From Mangifera indica (Eukaryota > Streptophyta > Magnoliopsida > Sapindales > Anacardiaceae), in assembly GCF_011075055.1 (NCBI RefSeq), contig NC_058155.1:4824001-4888000 (forward strand): a stretch of DNA of 64,000 bases, in the 5' to 3' direction. Under the pieces are notes generated by a model. It saw nothing but the letters and a program-made list of their open reading frames with translations, made no database searches and had not been told where the DNA came from. Made by a program: the position numbers and the translations under genes. Shown here in pieces: positions 35,667 through 48,695 of this stretch. Each line of letters opens with the position of its first letter. Position 1 is the first letter of the stretch.

Positions 35667-37004
35667 GATATATCAGATAAGGTAGCCAAAATGTGAGACA
35701 AAATCGGTGGTAAAACTATAAATATTATCCAATTCTCTGCCATCAACAAAATCACACACATAGATATCCCAAATGACAAAACAACATTTCTCAACTTCAA
35801 AATCATCATTTATAACATAGATCCAAGGAATCAAAAGCATAAAACATGAAACATATCAAGGATAATACCCCTTACCTTGTCTTAAGCCAATCCTTGCAAG
35901 TTGGGTTTCTCCTCTTTGTCTTGCTTCCTTTATCACCAAAACACACTAGTATATTCATATAACATGTATCCAATATATATAAACATAGGTAAAGGGAAAG
36001 GAAGGAGATCTTTAGGTTACAAAGGCTTCCAAAGTGTTTCATCTTCTTTTCCTTCCTTATTTATCTTCCAAAACCCTTCCAAATCACCCACTTTTCTTCA
36101 AAAACACAACAAAGAAAGGAAGAAAACTGCCTTCTTCTAGAAGAGACGGGAAAATGATGGAAAAAGGGTAAAAGTTGACTTTTTTTTACTTTTCTCTCTT
36201 TATATATATATTTACATACTTTTTAATATATTAATATATATATATATTTGTTTTTCCTTGTAATTGCTTTGTATATAACACACACACACACACATACATT
36301 TCAACATATAAATTTAAAATTGAAAATGTCTCAAAGTAGGACTAAAAGACACAAATGCCCCTAGAATATATCTGAGGGTATTACAACTAGACACAAATAC
36401 CCTTGGAACGTACTTGAAGGTATTACAATCTCTCAACTTAACGACGACGAATGACACACAAAGAATGAAGATGGATGACACACTAAGGAAGACAATGAAC
36501 AAAGGTAGATGATAGACAAAACCTAGCTTTACTGAGGACTTGTCTCGATTTGAAATTTACTCATGGTTTTAAATCTAGTTGTTGTTCATCAATGACGGAT
36601 GAAATCAATTATGTTTGGAAGGAGAGGGAGCACCTAAGAGGGAGAGAGAGTGCTAAGATGAAGAGAGCGACAAAGACAACGATGGAAAAGCTCATAAAAA
36701 AATCTAGGAAATAAATTAAAACCTTATGGGGGAAATGGTCATTTTTTAAACCTTGGGTGGGGGAAAATTGTTAAAATTTTAAACTAAAGGAAAAATATGA
36801 TAAATTTTTAGTTTTTAAAATAATTTTAGCTAAATAACATTTTTAGCCTTAACCTTAACAATGAATTTCAATAGATGGGTGAGTATTTAAGTTTTTGAAA
36901 GTTAATAGGTGAAAACTTGAGAAAAGAGTGAACTTTAGGTGGGAATAAGTCCTTTGGCATTATTTAAAATTATGATCACAATCTTTTTGCCTGTACTACA
37001 TCTC

Positions 37005-38012
37005 GTTATCCGGAATCAATAAAAAACCTATCAGTGACCATCACTTGCAAGTCATGCTTATACTCATAAAAGGTTTTCAATATGATGAAAGTCGTAGCAA
37101 ACCTAGTTGTAAGAAGTTACTCAATTTCTCTCTATCTTTCTCTCTTTCTCAACCAAACTGTCAATAATGTATGATTATAAACAAACTTTGTCACAAGATT
37201 ATAAACAAACTGTCAATAATGTATGATTATAAACAAACTGCCCGTACTACATCTCATTATTTGGAATCAATAAAAAACCTATCAGTGACCATCACTTGCA
37301 AGTCATGCTTATACTCATAAAAGGTTTTCAATGTGATGAAAATTGTAGCAAACCTATTTGTAAGAAGTTACACAATTTCTCTCTATCCTTCTTTCTTCCT
37401 CAACCAAACTGTCAATAATGTATGATTATAAACAAACTTTGTCATAAGAGATACACTTTTGAAAATTCTAACAATATCAGTCATTTCACCACTATCTCTA
37501 AAAATCATATTGATGCAATGTCTTGCACATGACAATCAAGTAATATTTGATATTTGTCAAATAATAATCTTTCAGCAGCTTTATAATTAGCTCCATTATT
37601 AGTAACAAAATAAACAATATTATTAGCTTCATTCATATTCATTGGATGAGACAACCCTTCATATTTTTCATCCATAATATCACTCTCAAATTAAGGTATA
37701 CTAGCACCATAAGAAGTTGAATACTTAAGAAAATTTTTCCTTTCTTTATTTTTCGCCATAATCTCATCTAGCATTTACTATTCAATATCTAACATCATGA
37801 GGAACTTTAGTGCATGAATCAACATCCCCTTTTTTCTTAGCCAAACGTTGTTTTATTCTATATATACTACTTCTTCTAATTGTCTTACCACAATATAAAC
37901 AATTCAAAATCTTCCTTCCAGTCTCATTTACACTCTTAGAAAAATGTGTCCAAATAATACCACCTTTTACTTGACATGGTGTTGAAGAAGCTTTAGACCT
38001 AGATGATAACAT
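37005..38012 (-). pseudogene. hAT transposase fragment (BED finger plus DUF659-like)
   Basis: The frame at 38012-37782 shows a BED zinc finger: W-HF-KS, CLYCGKTIRRSS, then RIKQRLAKKKGDVDSCTKV. Sequence to about 37450 continues in the DUF659 style of a hAT transposase (VTNNGANYK-like and CHVQD-like translations on the minus strand), with stops. A direct duplication of about 245 bp follows (about 37012 and 37257). The C-terminal dimerisation region is absent. Confidence 0.65.
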
Positions 38013-39570
38013 ACTTTCATTTCATTTATCTATTGCACACAATAATAAACAACCATAAGAACATAATACTATATATATATAATGAGCATTAAGAACCTAT
38101 CAAAATTATATACATGAGCATAAAGATCACTTATGCAAATAAATGTGTATATCTTTGTCATATTATTTAATTAGCTTCCTAAAGTTTTAATGACAACAAT
38201 AATATTCATAATGTAAAAGTTAAAAACTCATAAACAAGTTTGCTATTCAACATACATAACAACATAAATTCGTAATGTAAAAGTCAAAAACTCATAATCA
38301 AGTTTGTTATTTAGCTATTGAATAACATACAGAAGTCATCAAAACTTATAAGTCGTCGAGACTTCTACTGAATAACATTCAACTACTGAATTTCAACATA
38401 CATAACAACACATATCTATAATGTAAAAGTCAAAAGTTGTCAACATATAACAACACTTATAAAATTACACTATAGTATGCTTATTAGTTTTCAAATTACA
38501 AATTACAATAAAGCATGCTTATTAGTTTACATATTCATAATGTATAAGTTCACATTGGAGTATGCCTATTAGTTTACAAATTTACAAATCTGTAATGTAT
38601 AAATTTATACTAGATACTTATTAGTTTACAAATTACAAGTCATATAAAATGCACATTCATCACTAGTATTGTCATCAATGGAGTACACATAAAATTAAAA
38701 AACCGTAACAATGGACTGGATAGAGTATGCTTATTAAGAATACATTCAAATTCAACATTACCAATCAACATAGTTGGGACTTGTCTATCTTCACTGAAAG
38801 TCGTCATTGATATCATCGCAGTCACAGTGAACTTGCTGAAGAAAACTAGGAGAAGAAGTCCACTATCCCAGATTCACCTTTATGTGTGGTGGGGGAAAGT
38901 AGTCGAACGTTATCAAAATTGAAGATTTTGGTCATTGGCAACTCAATTGGGTGTGTTTAGTTAAAGGCACAACAACAACGATGATAATGTGCGAGAAGCC
39001 AAGCACTGAAAAAAGTCGAATGGCTTTTTTCCAATTTTTTTAATTTATATTATGGAAGAACTAGACCAAGCTTCAACTATAGCAAACATGAATTGATGAC
39101 GAACTGTCGATCCAATCATAGTCCAATCCAAAATTATGTCAAAAATCATTTTTTTCCTATAGTATTCATTTGAAGGGCCAATTTATGGTCCATTCAGTCA
39201 GACCAATTAGTTTGGTTTACTTTTGAAAACCATTGTGTAAGATATTTGATCTTCGTTCTATTATGCATGCAATGAATTTATGGCTAAATAATTTTTTTTA
39301 CCACAAAAATCATAACCCCAATATTTACGAGTGTTATACATATAGATAAGGTATTAGAGATCATACTTGTATTTGGAGGCTCCTTCAAACCAAGATCTGC
39401 CCTAAATTCTTTCATACCTCTTTACATAACAACCACCAAACGACTATTTGAATGATTTCGTATGAGACACTTCATGGGATAAAGTATTTATTAACTTTGC
39501 ATTACAATGAGTTTGGTGAGAGAGACACTTTGATAGAGGTTTGGGACTAAAAATGATCCAACAAATTAAT
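38013..39570. other. Intergenic, short repeated words only
   Basis: Repeats such as 'CATAATGTAAAAGT' and 'TTATTAGTTTACA' recur at 38200-38640. No supported gene. Confidence 0.4.
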
Positions 39571-39571
39571 A

Positions 39572-40090
39572 GAGGATTTGAGGTTGATTTGGGAAAGGAT
39601 GAGACAAACTCATGATTATCAAAAAGGTTATACATATTAGAGGGGACAGGACCTTGAGTTTACAATAAGTGATAAAGTGTTTTTCATGGTTGCTCTCTAT
39701 TAACATGTTATGAGATTAAACAAAAATGGTAAGTTGGCTATGAGGTATATTAGTTTGTATGAGATTTGGGAGAGAGTAGGTAAGCTAGCCTATTGGCTTA
39801 TATTGTCGATGAGCATAAATCATAGTTATAATGTGTTCCATGTGTCATTGTTATGTAAGTACATCAATGACTTGACATATGTGTTGAGGATCGAGGATGT
39901 GGATCTTAAGGATAGTCTCATGTATAAGGAGTGTTTAGTTTAGATTTTGAATAGATTGGTAAAGATGCTTAAGGACAAACAAATCCATCTAATCAAGATT
40001 CTATAGAGAAATCACAAAATCGAGGAGGTCACATAGAAGGTCGAGTAGGATATGCGATAAAGATTCCTAAAGGTTTTAAAGTAAATTTTA
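39572..40090 (+). pseudogene. Ty3/gypsy pol 3' end (integrase C-terminus) remnant
   Basis: The translation follows the plant chromovirus/gypsy integrase tail in order: LIWERMRQTHDYQK, GQDLEFTISDKVFF, MRLNKNGKLAMRYISLYEIW, HSYNVFHVSLLCKYINDLTY, KDSLMYKE, then KDKQIHLIKIL-RNHKIEEVT with TAG codons where Trp or Gln is expected. The 5' portion of the element is missing. Confidence 0.82.
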
Positions 40091-40110
40091 AGGATGAAAT
40101 TTAAATATAG

Positions 40111-40120
40111 TGGGAGGAAA
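40111..40120 (+). other. Polypurine tract before a 3' LTR start
   Basis: TGGGAGGAAA directly precedes TGTCACACCC, the expected polypurine tract and LTR start of the gypsy remnant upstream. I could not place the LTR's other end. Confidence 0.6.
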
Positions 40121-41829
40121 TGTCACACCCATAAGTACGTCTTAAAAGTACTTATATAATTTTCAATATTTGATTAAAGTTCATGCATGAATTATTATTG
40201 AAGTATGTTGGACGTCATACATGCTAAAAGTACACACTCGTACATGTGGTGTAAAGGCATGCCGAGAGGATGTATGGTCATCCATGTTGAGAGTGCATAC
40301 CTATACACCCAATAATGGATATAGTGTAAGTTGGATGTCATGTACGACTGTGTATAAGGAAGTGCATAATCATGCATGAGGTTGAATATCATATAAAATA
40401 TGTCTTCAAAGCTTATAGGACATGATCAAGATGGACGAAACCATCTGGATGATTGTGCATAAAGGTTGCATAATCATGACCAATGTTATTTGGTAAAAAA
40501 AATATGTAAGAGTTGGCATGTTGACTAAGAGAAGAATATAACTTCATTCACAAAATTTTACACCAAAAACAAAAGAGAGAGCAAACTCAGAGGAAGTGTG
40601 ATTACATTTTAGGTCACCAAAAACAAGAAGACAAGCCAATTGAAATGTTATAGCCATGTCAAGAATAGCATATACTGAAATCCAAGTAAATAGGCCATCA
40701 CATCTTGTTATGTATTAGAAAATTACCTGTAATGGCATGTTGTGAAATTGATTAATAATATGTAAATGATTGATTGAGATTATATGGAGGAAGATATACT
40801 AAATTGACCATATTAGCATGAATTAGTAATAAGATATCAGGTTGTCTTGAGTGTGATGACTCTGTGTTGATTTACTAGTTGTAATTCTAAGAAAAGAATA
40901 TGAGCATGTGAAATATTAAAAGAATGAGATGTTATGAATGACTTAGAGACAGAGACCTAAATTACATTCAATGGGGCATAAAGATTATCATTGAAAATGT
41001 TAAAAATCTACTCACTGACGATGGTGTACAGTTATGCACTTGGACATATATGGTCGTGCATATGCTAGGTAAAAGATAACTCAATTGTGCATAAGGTGTA
41101 TGGTTGTGAAGTTTCAATAATGTGATGTACAATAGTGAATTATGGGTTCCACACTCATGCATGAAGTTATAAGATGTTCGATCATGTATTATGGGGGTGA
41201 ATGACCATGGGCACAAAAAGGTATATGGTCTTGATAGAATAGAAAGGGATCTTTATAATAAAGAGATGATCTTTATAATTGATCAATAACAAAATAAAAA
41301 ATGCAGAATAGATGTCAATATACCATTTATTAAATTGATATAAAAAGAATGTATTCTTATTTATGATAATTATTATAAATGTCATAATGTTACTGATGTT
41401 TTTACTTTCCATAATTTCAAAGATTTTTAATTAAAAAAAAATGAAAACTATTAGTGAGTAGTGTTATTATTGTAGCTTTGCATCCTGCCATTCATATGGA
41501 ATGATATTAACCTTCAACTTAATAATTGATAATGAAGATTAAATTTGACATAATATCTTCACTGTATGATTATGATTTTGATATACAATATATGGGCTAA
41601 ATTTATGTGTCCCAGAATAATATTTAAATTAAAGAAATTGCCTTGATGATTAAATAACACTGATAAAATTGTATAAAGCCTCTTTATATATATATATATT
41701 AGTATTCATATTTTTTTAGGTATCCCAGATATTATTTGGAGAACCCTTTTTTCACAATTTTTTTTATCTTATTATAAGCAAATATTGAATATTAAATTAG
41801 GAATATAGGATTGACTTTTCATAAAAGGA
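40121..41829. other. Probable gypsy 3' LTR, then intergenic DNA
   Basis: Begins TGTCACACCCATAAGTACG. It has many words of the type 'TCATGCATGA' and 'GTGCATAA' on both strands up to about 41200, as often seen in LTRs, but no clear end. No gene. Confidence 0.4.
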
Positions 41830-41838
41830 ATAAGATAA
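41830..41838. repeat. Target-site duplication of MULE-2, left copy
   Basis: ATAAGATAA, matched at 53480-53488 by ATAAAATAA (8 of 9). Confidence 0.7.
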
Positions 41839-41948
41839 GGGAAATTATTAAAAATAGGCAAAATTAAAGGGGTCTAAGCGAAATTACCCAAAAAATTCAG
41901 GTTTAAGCAAAAATGCCCAGGTTTTGTGAAATGATGAAACTGCCCCCA

Positions 41949-41956
41949 TATATAAA
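41949..41956 (+). promoter_or_regulatory. TATA box candidate in the left end of MULE-2
   Basis: CCCCCATATATAAACACAGC lies about 110 bp inside the end and about 60-120 bp upstream of the candidate start codons at 42012 and 42071. The matching motif TATATAAAC occurs at the other end in the opposite direction. Confidence 0.55.
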
Positions 41957-42336
41957 CACAGCAAATTTTCACTGTGCAATTCAAAGAAAATTCCAAAGCT
42001 TCCCACCTTCCATGGCAATCCCACGACGAACGTCATTTCGGCCGATTTTCTTGCTTTCCGGCAACCGAAAATGGCAAAGAAGGTTAGTATATCTCCCGTA
42101 ATCTTGTTTGGATCAAGTTATTGCTCATATTATTGAGATTTGGTTGAGATTTTTGGGTTTGAAATTTTAGGGTTTACGGTTTGAACAATGCTTAAAATGT
42201 TTCGATTTTTGGTTGTTTTCGTTGAATTGATTGAGGGGTTTTGTGTTATACAACGTGTAGATTTGATTTATGTGAAAATCGGAGGTCGAAACGACCAAAA
42301 TTTGGCCGAAAATGGCTGCCAAATGGATCGGTAGTC

Positions 42337-42366
42337 TTGCCGTGGGAACAGCGTTTCCCACGGCAA
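42337..42366. repeat. Perfect 12-bp hairpin in PMD-Ulp1 intron 1
   Basis: TTGCCGTGGGAA and TTCCCACGGCAA around a 6-nt loop CAGCGT, followed by another CCCACGGCA at about 42377. Confidence 0.85.
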
Positions 42367-42589
42367 ACGATTTATCCCACGGCAGCGTATTGAGCATGGG
42401 TTAGTGGGGGGGTAAAGTGGCTTTTTTAAAATGTTGGGGAGCCGAATGAGATTTGTTAGAACACAGCGGTTTTTTTGGAAATTTGTCATATAACAGTGGA
42501 TCTTTTCAATTAAGGAATATTCATGAGGGGGTAAATTGAGAATTTTCTTATCTAGGGTTTATGATCGTGTAGTTTTCGAATTTTATATT

Positions 42590-44400
42590 CGTTTTTTCTG
42601 TTTTAGGGTTTTTCCATATGTATTTTTCAAATTTGAAATTCGAGTTTTCGAATTTTGGTGCTTTTTGACACAATTTACGATGTAATGACGTAATTTCAAC
42701 TTAATATTTCGATTTTTTCGTTTATAGGATATATTGATTCGTGTTTTTGAATTTCAGTTGCGTTTTTCCATATTTTGTCTTTTCATGATATATTGATTCG
42801 TTTTTTTCAAATTTTCAAATGATTTTTCAGTTAGCGACATTCATAGGTATTTCAACTGATAGAGTTCGAATTTCAAATCCGTTTTTTCGATTTTCCCCGT
42901 GTTAGGATAAATCGAGTCTTCTTTTCAAATTATCTAACGATTTTTCGATTGTTCACATTCTATGTTATTTTATCGTATAGATTTCGAATTTCATTTTCGT
43001 TTTATCAAATTTCGCCGTTTCAACTTCTAGAATTCGAATTTCAGTTTCGTTTTTTTGAATTTCACAATTTCAGGATATATCGATTCGTATTTTCAAGATT
43101 TCTGATCGATTTTTCGATTATCGTCACTTTAAGGTATTTCAACGTATAGAATTCGAATTTCAGTTCCGTTTTCTCGAATTTCACCATTTTAGGATATATC
43201 GATTCGTATTTTTAAGATTTCTGAACAATTTTTCGATTATCGTCACTTTAAGGTATTTCAACATATAGAATTCGAATTTCAGTTTAATTTTTCCGAATTT
43301 CACCATTTCAGAATATATCGATTCGTATTTTCAAGATTTCCATTAGATTTTTCGATTATCGTCACTTTAAGGTATTTCAACGTATAGAATTCGAATTTCA
43401 ATTCCGTTTTTTTGAATTTCACCATTTTAGGATATATCGATTCGTATTTTCAAGATTTCCAAATGATTTTTCGATTATCGTGACTTTAAGGTATGTCAAC
43501 GTATAGAATTCGAATTTCGATTCCATTTTTTTGAATATCACTATTTCAGGATATATCAATTCGTATTTTCAAGATCTCCTAACGATTTTTCAATTATCGT
43601 CACTTTAAGGTATTTCAACGTATAGAATTCAAATTTCAATTCCGTTTTTTCGAATTTCACCATTTTAGGATATATCGATTCGTATTTTCAAGATTTCTGA
43701 ATGATTTTTCGATTATCATGACTTTAAGGTATTTCAACATATAGAATTCGAATTTCAGTTTCATTTTTTCGAATTTTACTATTTTAGGATATATCGATTC
43801 TTATTTTCAAGATTTCTGAACGATTTTTTGATTATAGTCACTTTAAGGTATTTCAACGTATAGAATTCGAATTTCAGTTCAATTTTTCTGAATTTCACCA
43901 TTTCAGGATATATTGATTCATATTTTCAAGATTTCCATTCGATTTTTTGATTATTGTCACTTTAAGGTGTTTCAACGTATAGAATTCGAATTTCAGTTCC
44001 GTTTTTCCGAATTTCACCATTTTAGAATATATCGATTCGTATTTTCAAGATTTCCATAAGGGATTTTTCGATTATCGTCACTTTAAGGTATTTCAACGTA
44101 TAGAATTCGAATTTTAGTTCTGTTTTTTCAAATTTCACCATTTTAGGATATATCGATTCGTATTTTCAAGATTCCCAAACAATTTTTCGAGTATCGTCAC
44201 TTTAAGGTATTTCAACGTATAAATTTTGAATTTCAGTTTCGTTTTTTCTATTTTTCGTCATTTCAGGATAACTTGATTCATATTTTGTTATTTTCGATCG
44301 ATTTTTCAATTGTTAACATTCTAGGGTATTTGAACGTATAGAACTCGAATTTCAGTTCTTTTTTATTAAGTTTTGTCATTTTCTTTTTGATTATTTGGTA
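42590..44400 (+). repeat. 119-bp tandem satellite, left array of MULE-2
   Basis: The word AGGATATATCGATTCGTAT recurs at 43072, 43191, 43310, 43429, 43548, 43667, 43786, 43905, 44024 and about 44145, a constant 119-bp step apart from one 2-bp insertion. Degenerate units flank this core. The unit includes ATTCGAATTTCAGTTCCG and TCGTCACTTTAAGGTATTTC. The whole array lies between PMD-Ulp1 exon 1 and exon 2, so it is intronic. Confidence 0.92.
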
Positions 44401-47400
44401 TTTCTCATCTTTTTATGTTTTTTCCACTAATACATTTGTTTACATATTTATTTTTATGAATGTTTAACAAATTTTTAAAATTGTTACAGAATATTTCTCG
44501 CAAAAGAAGACGGGTTGACAGCGAGCTACGCATTCCCGATGAGTCCAGACACTTCCGGGCAGATGCGATATCTCGTGCATAGCATACAACATTATCTCAG
44601 ATTTCTTCTACATTGACCCCGGGTCAGCTACGACTATTTGAGAGGACATGTTTCGGGTCTCTCCTTCGTTTACCCGAAACCAAATTCGTCGGGATATTGG
44701 TTCATGCATTTCTACTACGACAGCTACATCCACCCTTTGCCAGAGACGAGTTTTGGTTTAGGGTTAGCGGGGTTGATGTGAGATTTAGCCCGTTTGAGTT
44801 TGCGTTGGTGACAGGGCTTTCGTTTAGCCGACGGACTGATGTTTCTTCATATATTCCTCGCTCCTCCGGACATAGGATCAGGGATACGTACTTTCACGGT
44901 TGTCCGAAGGTGCAGTATCACGACATAGAGCATGTCTTTTTGTAGAGGCCATGGGGGGATGACGATATTGACGCTGTCAAGATGGCTTTGTTGTATATTC
45001 TTCACATGGTTTTGTTGGGGAATGATCAACGAAAGAAGATGTCCACGGATTACTTACAGTTAGTTGATCATTTGGACGGGTTTAATTCCTACCCCTGGGG
45101 CGTTGTTGTGTGGCAGATGACATACAATTCTATGTCACAGGCGAGTGAAAGAGTCTGTTCCAGGCGAATGCCTGAAATCCATAAATACGACCTTTACGGA
45201 TTTTCTTTCGCATTTCAGATAAGTTTTATATTATTATTTATATTTATTAATTGGCAAAAATATAAATTGATTTATTTACATCGTAAATAATTATATTACA
45301 TCGTAAATAATTATATTACAGTACTGGATATATGAGACTCTAGAGATGTTACATGATTGGATTGACCTTGCCCATCCCTATTCGTCCCCACGGATGTTGA
45401 GGTGGCGTACGCGAGACGTCCCTGGTTAGACTCATATAGGTCGTATTTTCACTGGTGATCCGGTATGTACTAACTAATTAATAAGTCGATTAATTCATTA
45501 TATGTTACAATTATTTTGACTTATATATCTTCATCATTAGGAGTATGTCACATTCCTTCTTCGTCCATCATCGATTGAGGAGGGTTTACCGTGGTACGCT
45601 GAGATTCATGAGTACACGGGTTTACCCAATGCTGATTCCTTCTCATCTTCTTCGGTTCCGACCGCGACTAGAGACAGGGCTTATCCATCCTCAGGACCTT
45701 CAGATGTACCCATCCAGACTTCTGAGACACATGAGGAGCCTATTCAGCCTCCTGTTATGGAGCACCCTATATGTTCCCCTGTTGTTCAGAGCCCACGGCG
45801 ACAGACCGTCCTGGAGTGGAGGACCACCCTAGCGTGGAGGAGCATCCTGGAGTGGAGGACCGCACTACCCATCATGCCACCGAGCAGTGTCCCCCATTCA
45901 TATCACCTAGTACTTCTACATTAGATGCTACACTAGCGCACTGGGGTGCTACGATTTTACATGAGATATCGAGTTTTCGCGACGATATCTCTTCCTAGAT
46001 GACTCGATTATGTGACGATATCTCTTCCCAGATGACTCGATTAAAGGATCGTATGATTCGTTTGGAGGACATCGTCACGCGTACATATCCAGCCCCTGTC
46101 GCTCAAGTTGTAAAACCACTTCTAATTTATTACTTATTTAAAATATCTACAGTGTTATTATTCTGACAATTATTATTACATTCGTACAGGAGAGGGACGA
46201 GGATATCCGACCGTCATCCCCTATCGACACCACAATACCATCCCATCACCCACACGAGGTCCGTATGATATTTCAAATTTATATAACTTATTAAATGTCA
46301 TTATTATATTATAGTATTGTTATATATGAAATGTCACTAATTAAGTTATTATTACTATTATCTTAGGATAGATGTCAGGAGGACGCACCGATTAGTCCTT
46401 CTGTTGCATCACCTGTCCCAACTGAGGTATGTCACTTATCAATGGAACTTTATTTTTATAATTGTTCAGTTATCGATTAATATAAGGTATATATATTCGT
46501 ATAGGGTCTTCCTCATGACTCGATTCCGATCGGATCTCATATAGGTTCTTCAGATCCTCCACTTGAGGTATGATAATTATTATACATTATATCGACTCTT
46601 AGATGTGATATTATATTTTATATGAAATATCATTTATCATTTTTTCCTTTCATGCATATAGGGAACGGGTATTGATATATTATCGATCGAGGGTTCTCCC
46701 CGAACACCTTCCCCGGAAGTTGAGGTTAACTTTTTTTAAAATTGTCATTGATTGATCTGTTTTTCCAATTATATTGTTTATTTAATGATGTTTTGACTCT
46801 TTTTCAAGACGAGCGATTATGGTTACTTACTGATATCCCGAGCTCAATCAAAAAGATAGTGGATATTGGTTTACAGAAGGAGGACTTCTAGGAGAACGAT
46901 TTTGAGACCATCCATATTGAGGTATATCAATCATACTTAGTATATAAATATTCGTATATATCGGTCACTGAGATGTTCAAAATTACAATTTTCTAGTCTG
47001 TCAAGGGAGCACGCTTGGTGGACTTGACCGTGATTGAGGATTCTCCAGCTAAACCTCCTCTCGCATACATGAAAAAGGTAAAATAAATCGATTAATGCTA
47101 ATTGTTACGTAGGATGTATGATGAATTAATTATTTGAGTGTGATCATGCAGATGATTCATACTGCACGTGGTCGGATCATCCGGAAGGGTCTGCTGGTTC
47201 ACACCCCGTATACGAATCCACTCAAAAGGAGGGCGAAACGGTAACCTAGGACCATTCCATCCTCTACCTCAAAGCGTGAGGAATCTTTCCTCACGTGGTA
47301 CACCAGTGTTACGGCTTCCGATGCACATGATGTCTACTTCATCGGGTCGAAGTCGAAGGAAAGTTTTTGGCGGCATGTGGTAGAGTTATGCCAGTGGCTG

Positions 47401-48695
47401 ACCGACGATGTAAGTTGTCTATACTATAAAATTCAGGAAAAATTTGATATTTTTACTAATAACTAACACATGTGAACTTATTTATACCATTTTAGCATGT
47501 GGATTCTTTCTTGGCTATATTACGTCGACAATAGGAGGAGCACCGTGCCACTGTTTCCTAGCGTTGGACGACTGCCCACACATTCTTCGGAGGCCATATT
47601 GAGATGGCTTGGAAGAGTTGGCAGACCACACCGATTGGCGAGTTTGAGTTTTCGGGGCTTTTCACGAGGATGGTTGACAGAGCGTACACCCCGAGATTAT
47701 TGTACAAACCATGGGGGATGGTCGATCAGGTATAGTATATATATGTTTTTATTACATTGAATTGGTGGGTGACAACGATAATTAACTTAAATTTGTCACT
47801 GTTTATAGGTTTACATCCTTATAAACTTCGATAATGCACGTTGGGTCGCCGGAGTTATAGATTTTCGTGAGTGGTCGATTACGATATACTATTTAAAGGT
47901 ATCATATTCGGGGAATATAGGGACTCTTGAGCAGCGCATGCGACCGTATTTGACATTCATTCCCGTGTTATTAGATGCGACGAGTTTTCGGATAGTTTTT
48001 GGGATGACTCCACGACGTGATTCCCTCACTTTGCATCGAGCGACGAATGTCCCTCAACAGGGAGTGGGCTCCGATGACTGTGGCGTGTTTATGTTATGAT
48101 TTTTTGAGTGTTTGGTGTTGTCATAGAGCTATAATTTTCCCCGAGAGTTGTCTACCTCTATGCGTCGACGTTTAGCGGCACAGTTGTATTTTCACTGTAT
48201 CGAGTAGCTCACAGATGTATATTTAGTTGACTAATTGTTTATTTATCGTTCTTGTTATGTTTAGATGTATATATTTATTGTATGTGCATATGTGTATGAT
48301 ATACTTTATCTGTGGTTATATATGGATATGTATCGTATTTTATATCATTTTTTAAATAATCTTGTCACGGAAATACAATGAAAACGTAGAATTACTCAAA
48401 CAATTACACATTTGAAACAATTAGATGAAATAAAGAAATACTGAAACAATTAGATGAAATAAAAAAATACTGAAACAACTCAGTGTTTACACTAAAGTTA
48501 TTACATCACATGACAATACAATTATACATTTGAAATAATTAGATGAAAATACATCGGTTACATAAAACTGAAGTACAACAATGAAGAATGATATAAGAAA
48601 CAAAACTGAGAATAAGCATGTCAAGATCTCATTTCTTTGCCCTTTTTAGATAAACGTTATGGGGCGGAGCTCGGGATCTGTGCTGGGGATTTACA

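Larger units (their letters stand above)
32694..36427 (+). mobile_element. Solo LTR, gypsy-like, interrupted
   Basis: Starts TGTAACATCCCTCC and ends GAAGGTATTACA, giving the TG...CA and TGTAACA/TATTACA terminal pattern common in plant Ty3/gypsy LTRs. Flanks are ATCTT and ATCTC (4 of 5). It interrupts the GGCCAAA element and is itself interrupted by another LTR. Net length is about 2.1 kb. No internal coding region is present. Confidence 0.68.
32271..36958. mobile_element. GGCCAAA-terminal element split by nested solo LTRs
   Basis: Flank ATTATTTAA is duplicated (32262-32270, 36959-36967). Ends TGGCCAAAGGACTTATTCCC and GGGAATAAGTCCTTTGGC are complementary, and the arms stay complementary for hundreds of bases (for example CCCACCCAAAGTTTACTC against GAGTGAACTTTAGGTGGG-like sequence). 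Without the LTR insertion at 32694-36427 the element would be about 950 bp, close to the 971-bp relative at 30723. Confidence 0.82.
42071..48207 (+). pseudogene. PMD-Ulp1 pseudogene of MULE-2
   Basis: Exon 1 ATGGCAAAGAAG (42071-42082, then GTTAGT) parallels ATGGCAGGAAGACAG of MULE-1. Exon 2 (44490-45218) carries the PMD: RTCFGSLLRLPETKFVGIL, FRVSGVDVRFSPFEFALVTGL, YPWGVVVWQMTYNSM. Later exons start at 45322 and 45541, several short ones follow, and the Ulp1 part runs about 47490-48207 (ILINFDNARWVAGVI, VGSDDCGVF). Lesions: TAG codons at the exon 2 start region and before RPWGDDD, the exon 2 donor GT changed to AT, a stop in exon 3, RRQ-stop-EEH in the protease, and stops near the end. The catalytic His is Arg and the Asp motif is lost. 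The gene is inactive. Confidence 0.85.

Noticed and set aside
42590..44400. Centromeric satellite interpretation of the 119-bp array
   Set aside because: The array is confined to MULE-2, recurs inverted at its other end, and sits in the first intron of the PMD-Ulp1 gene.
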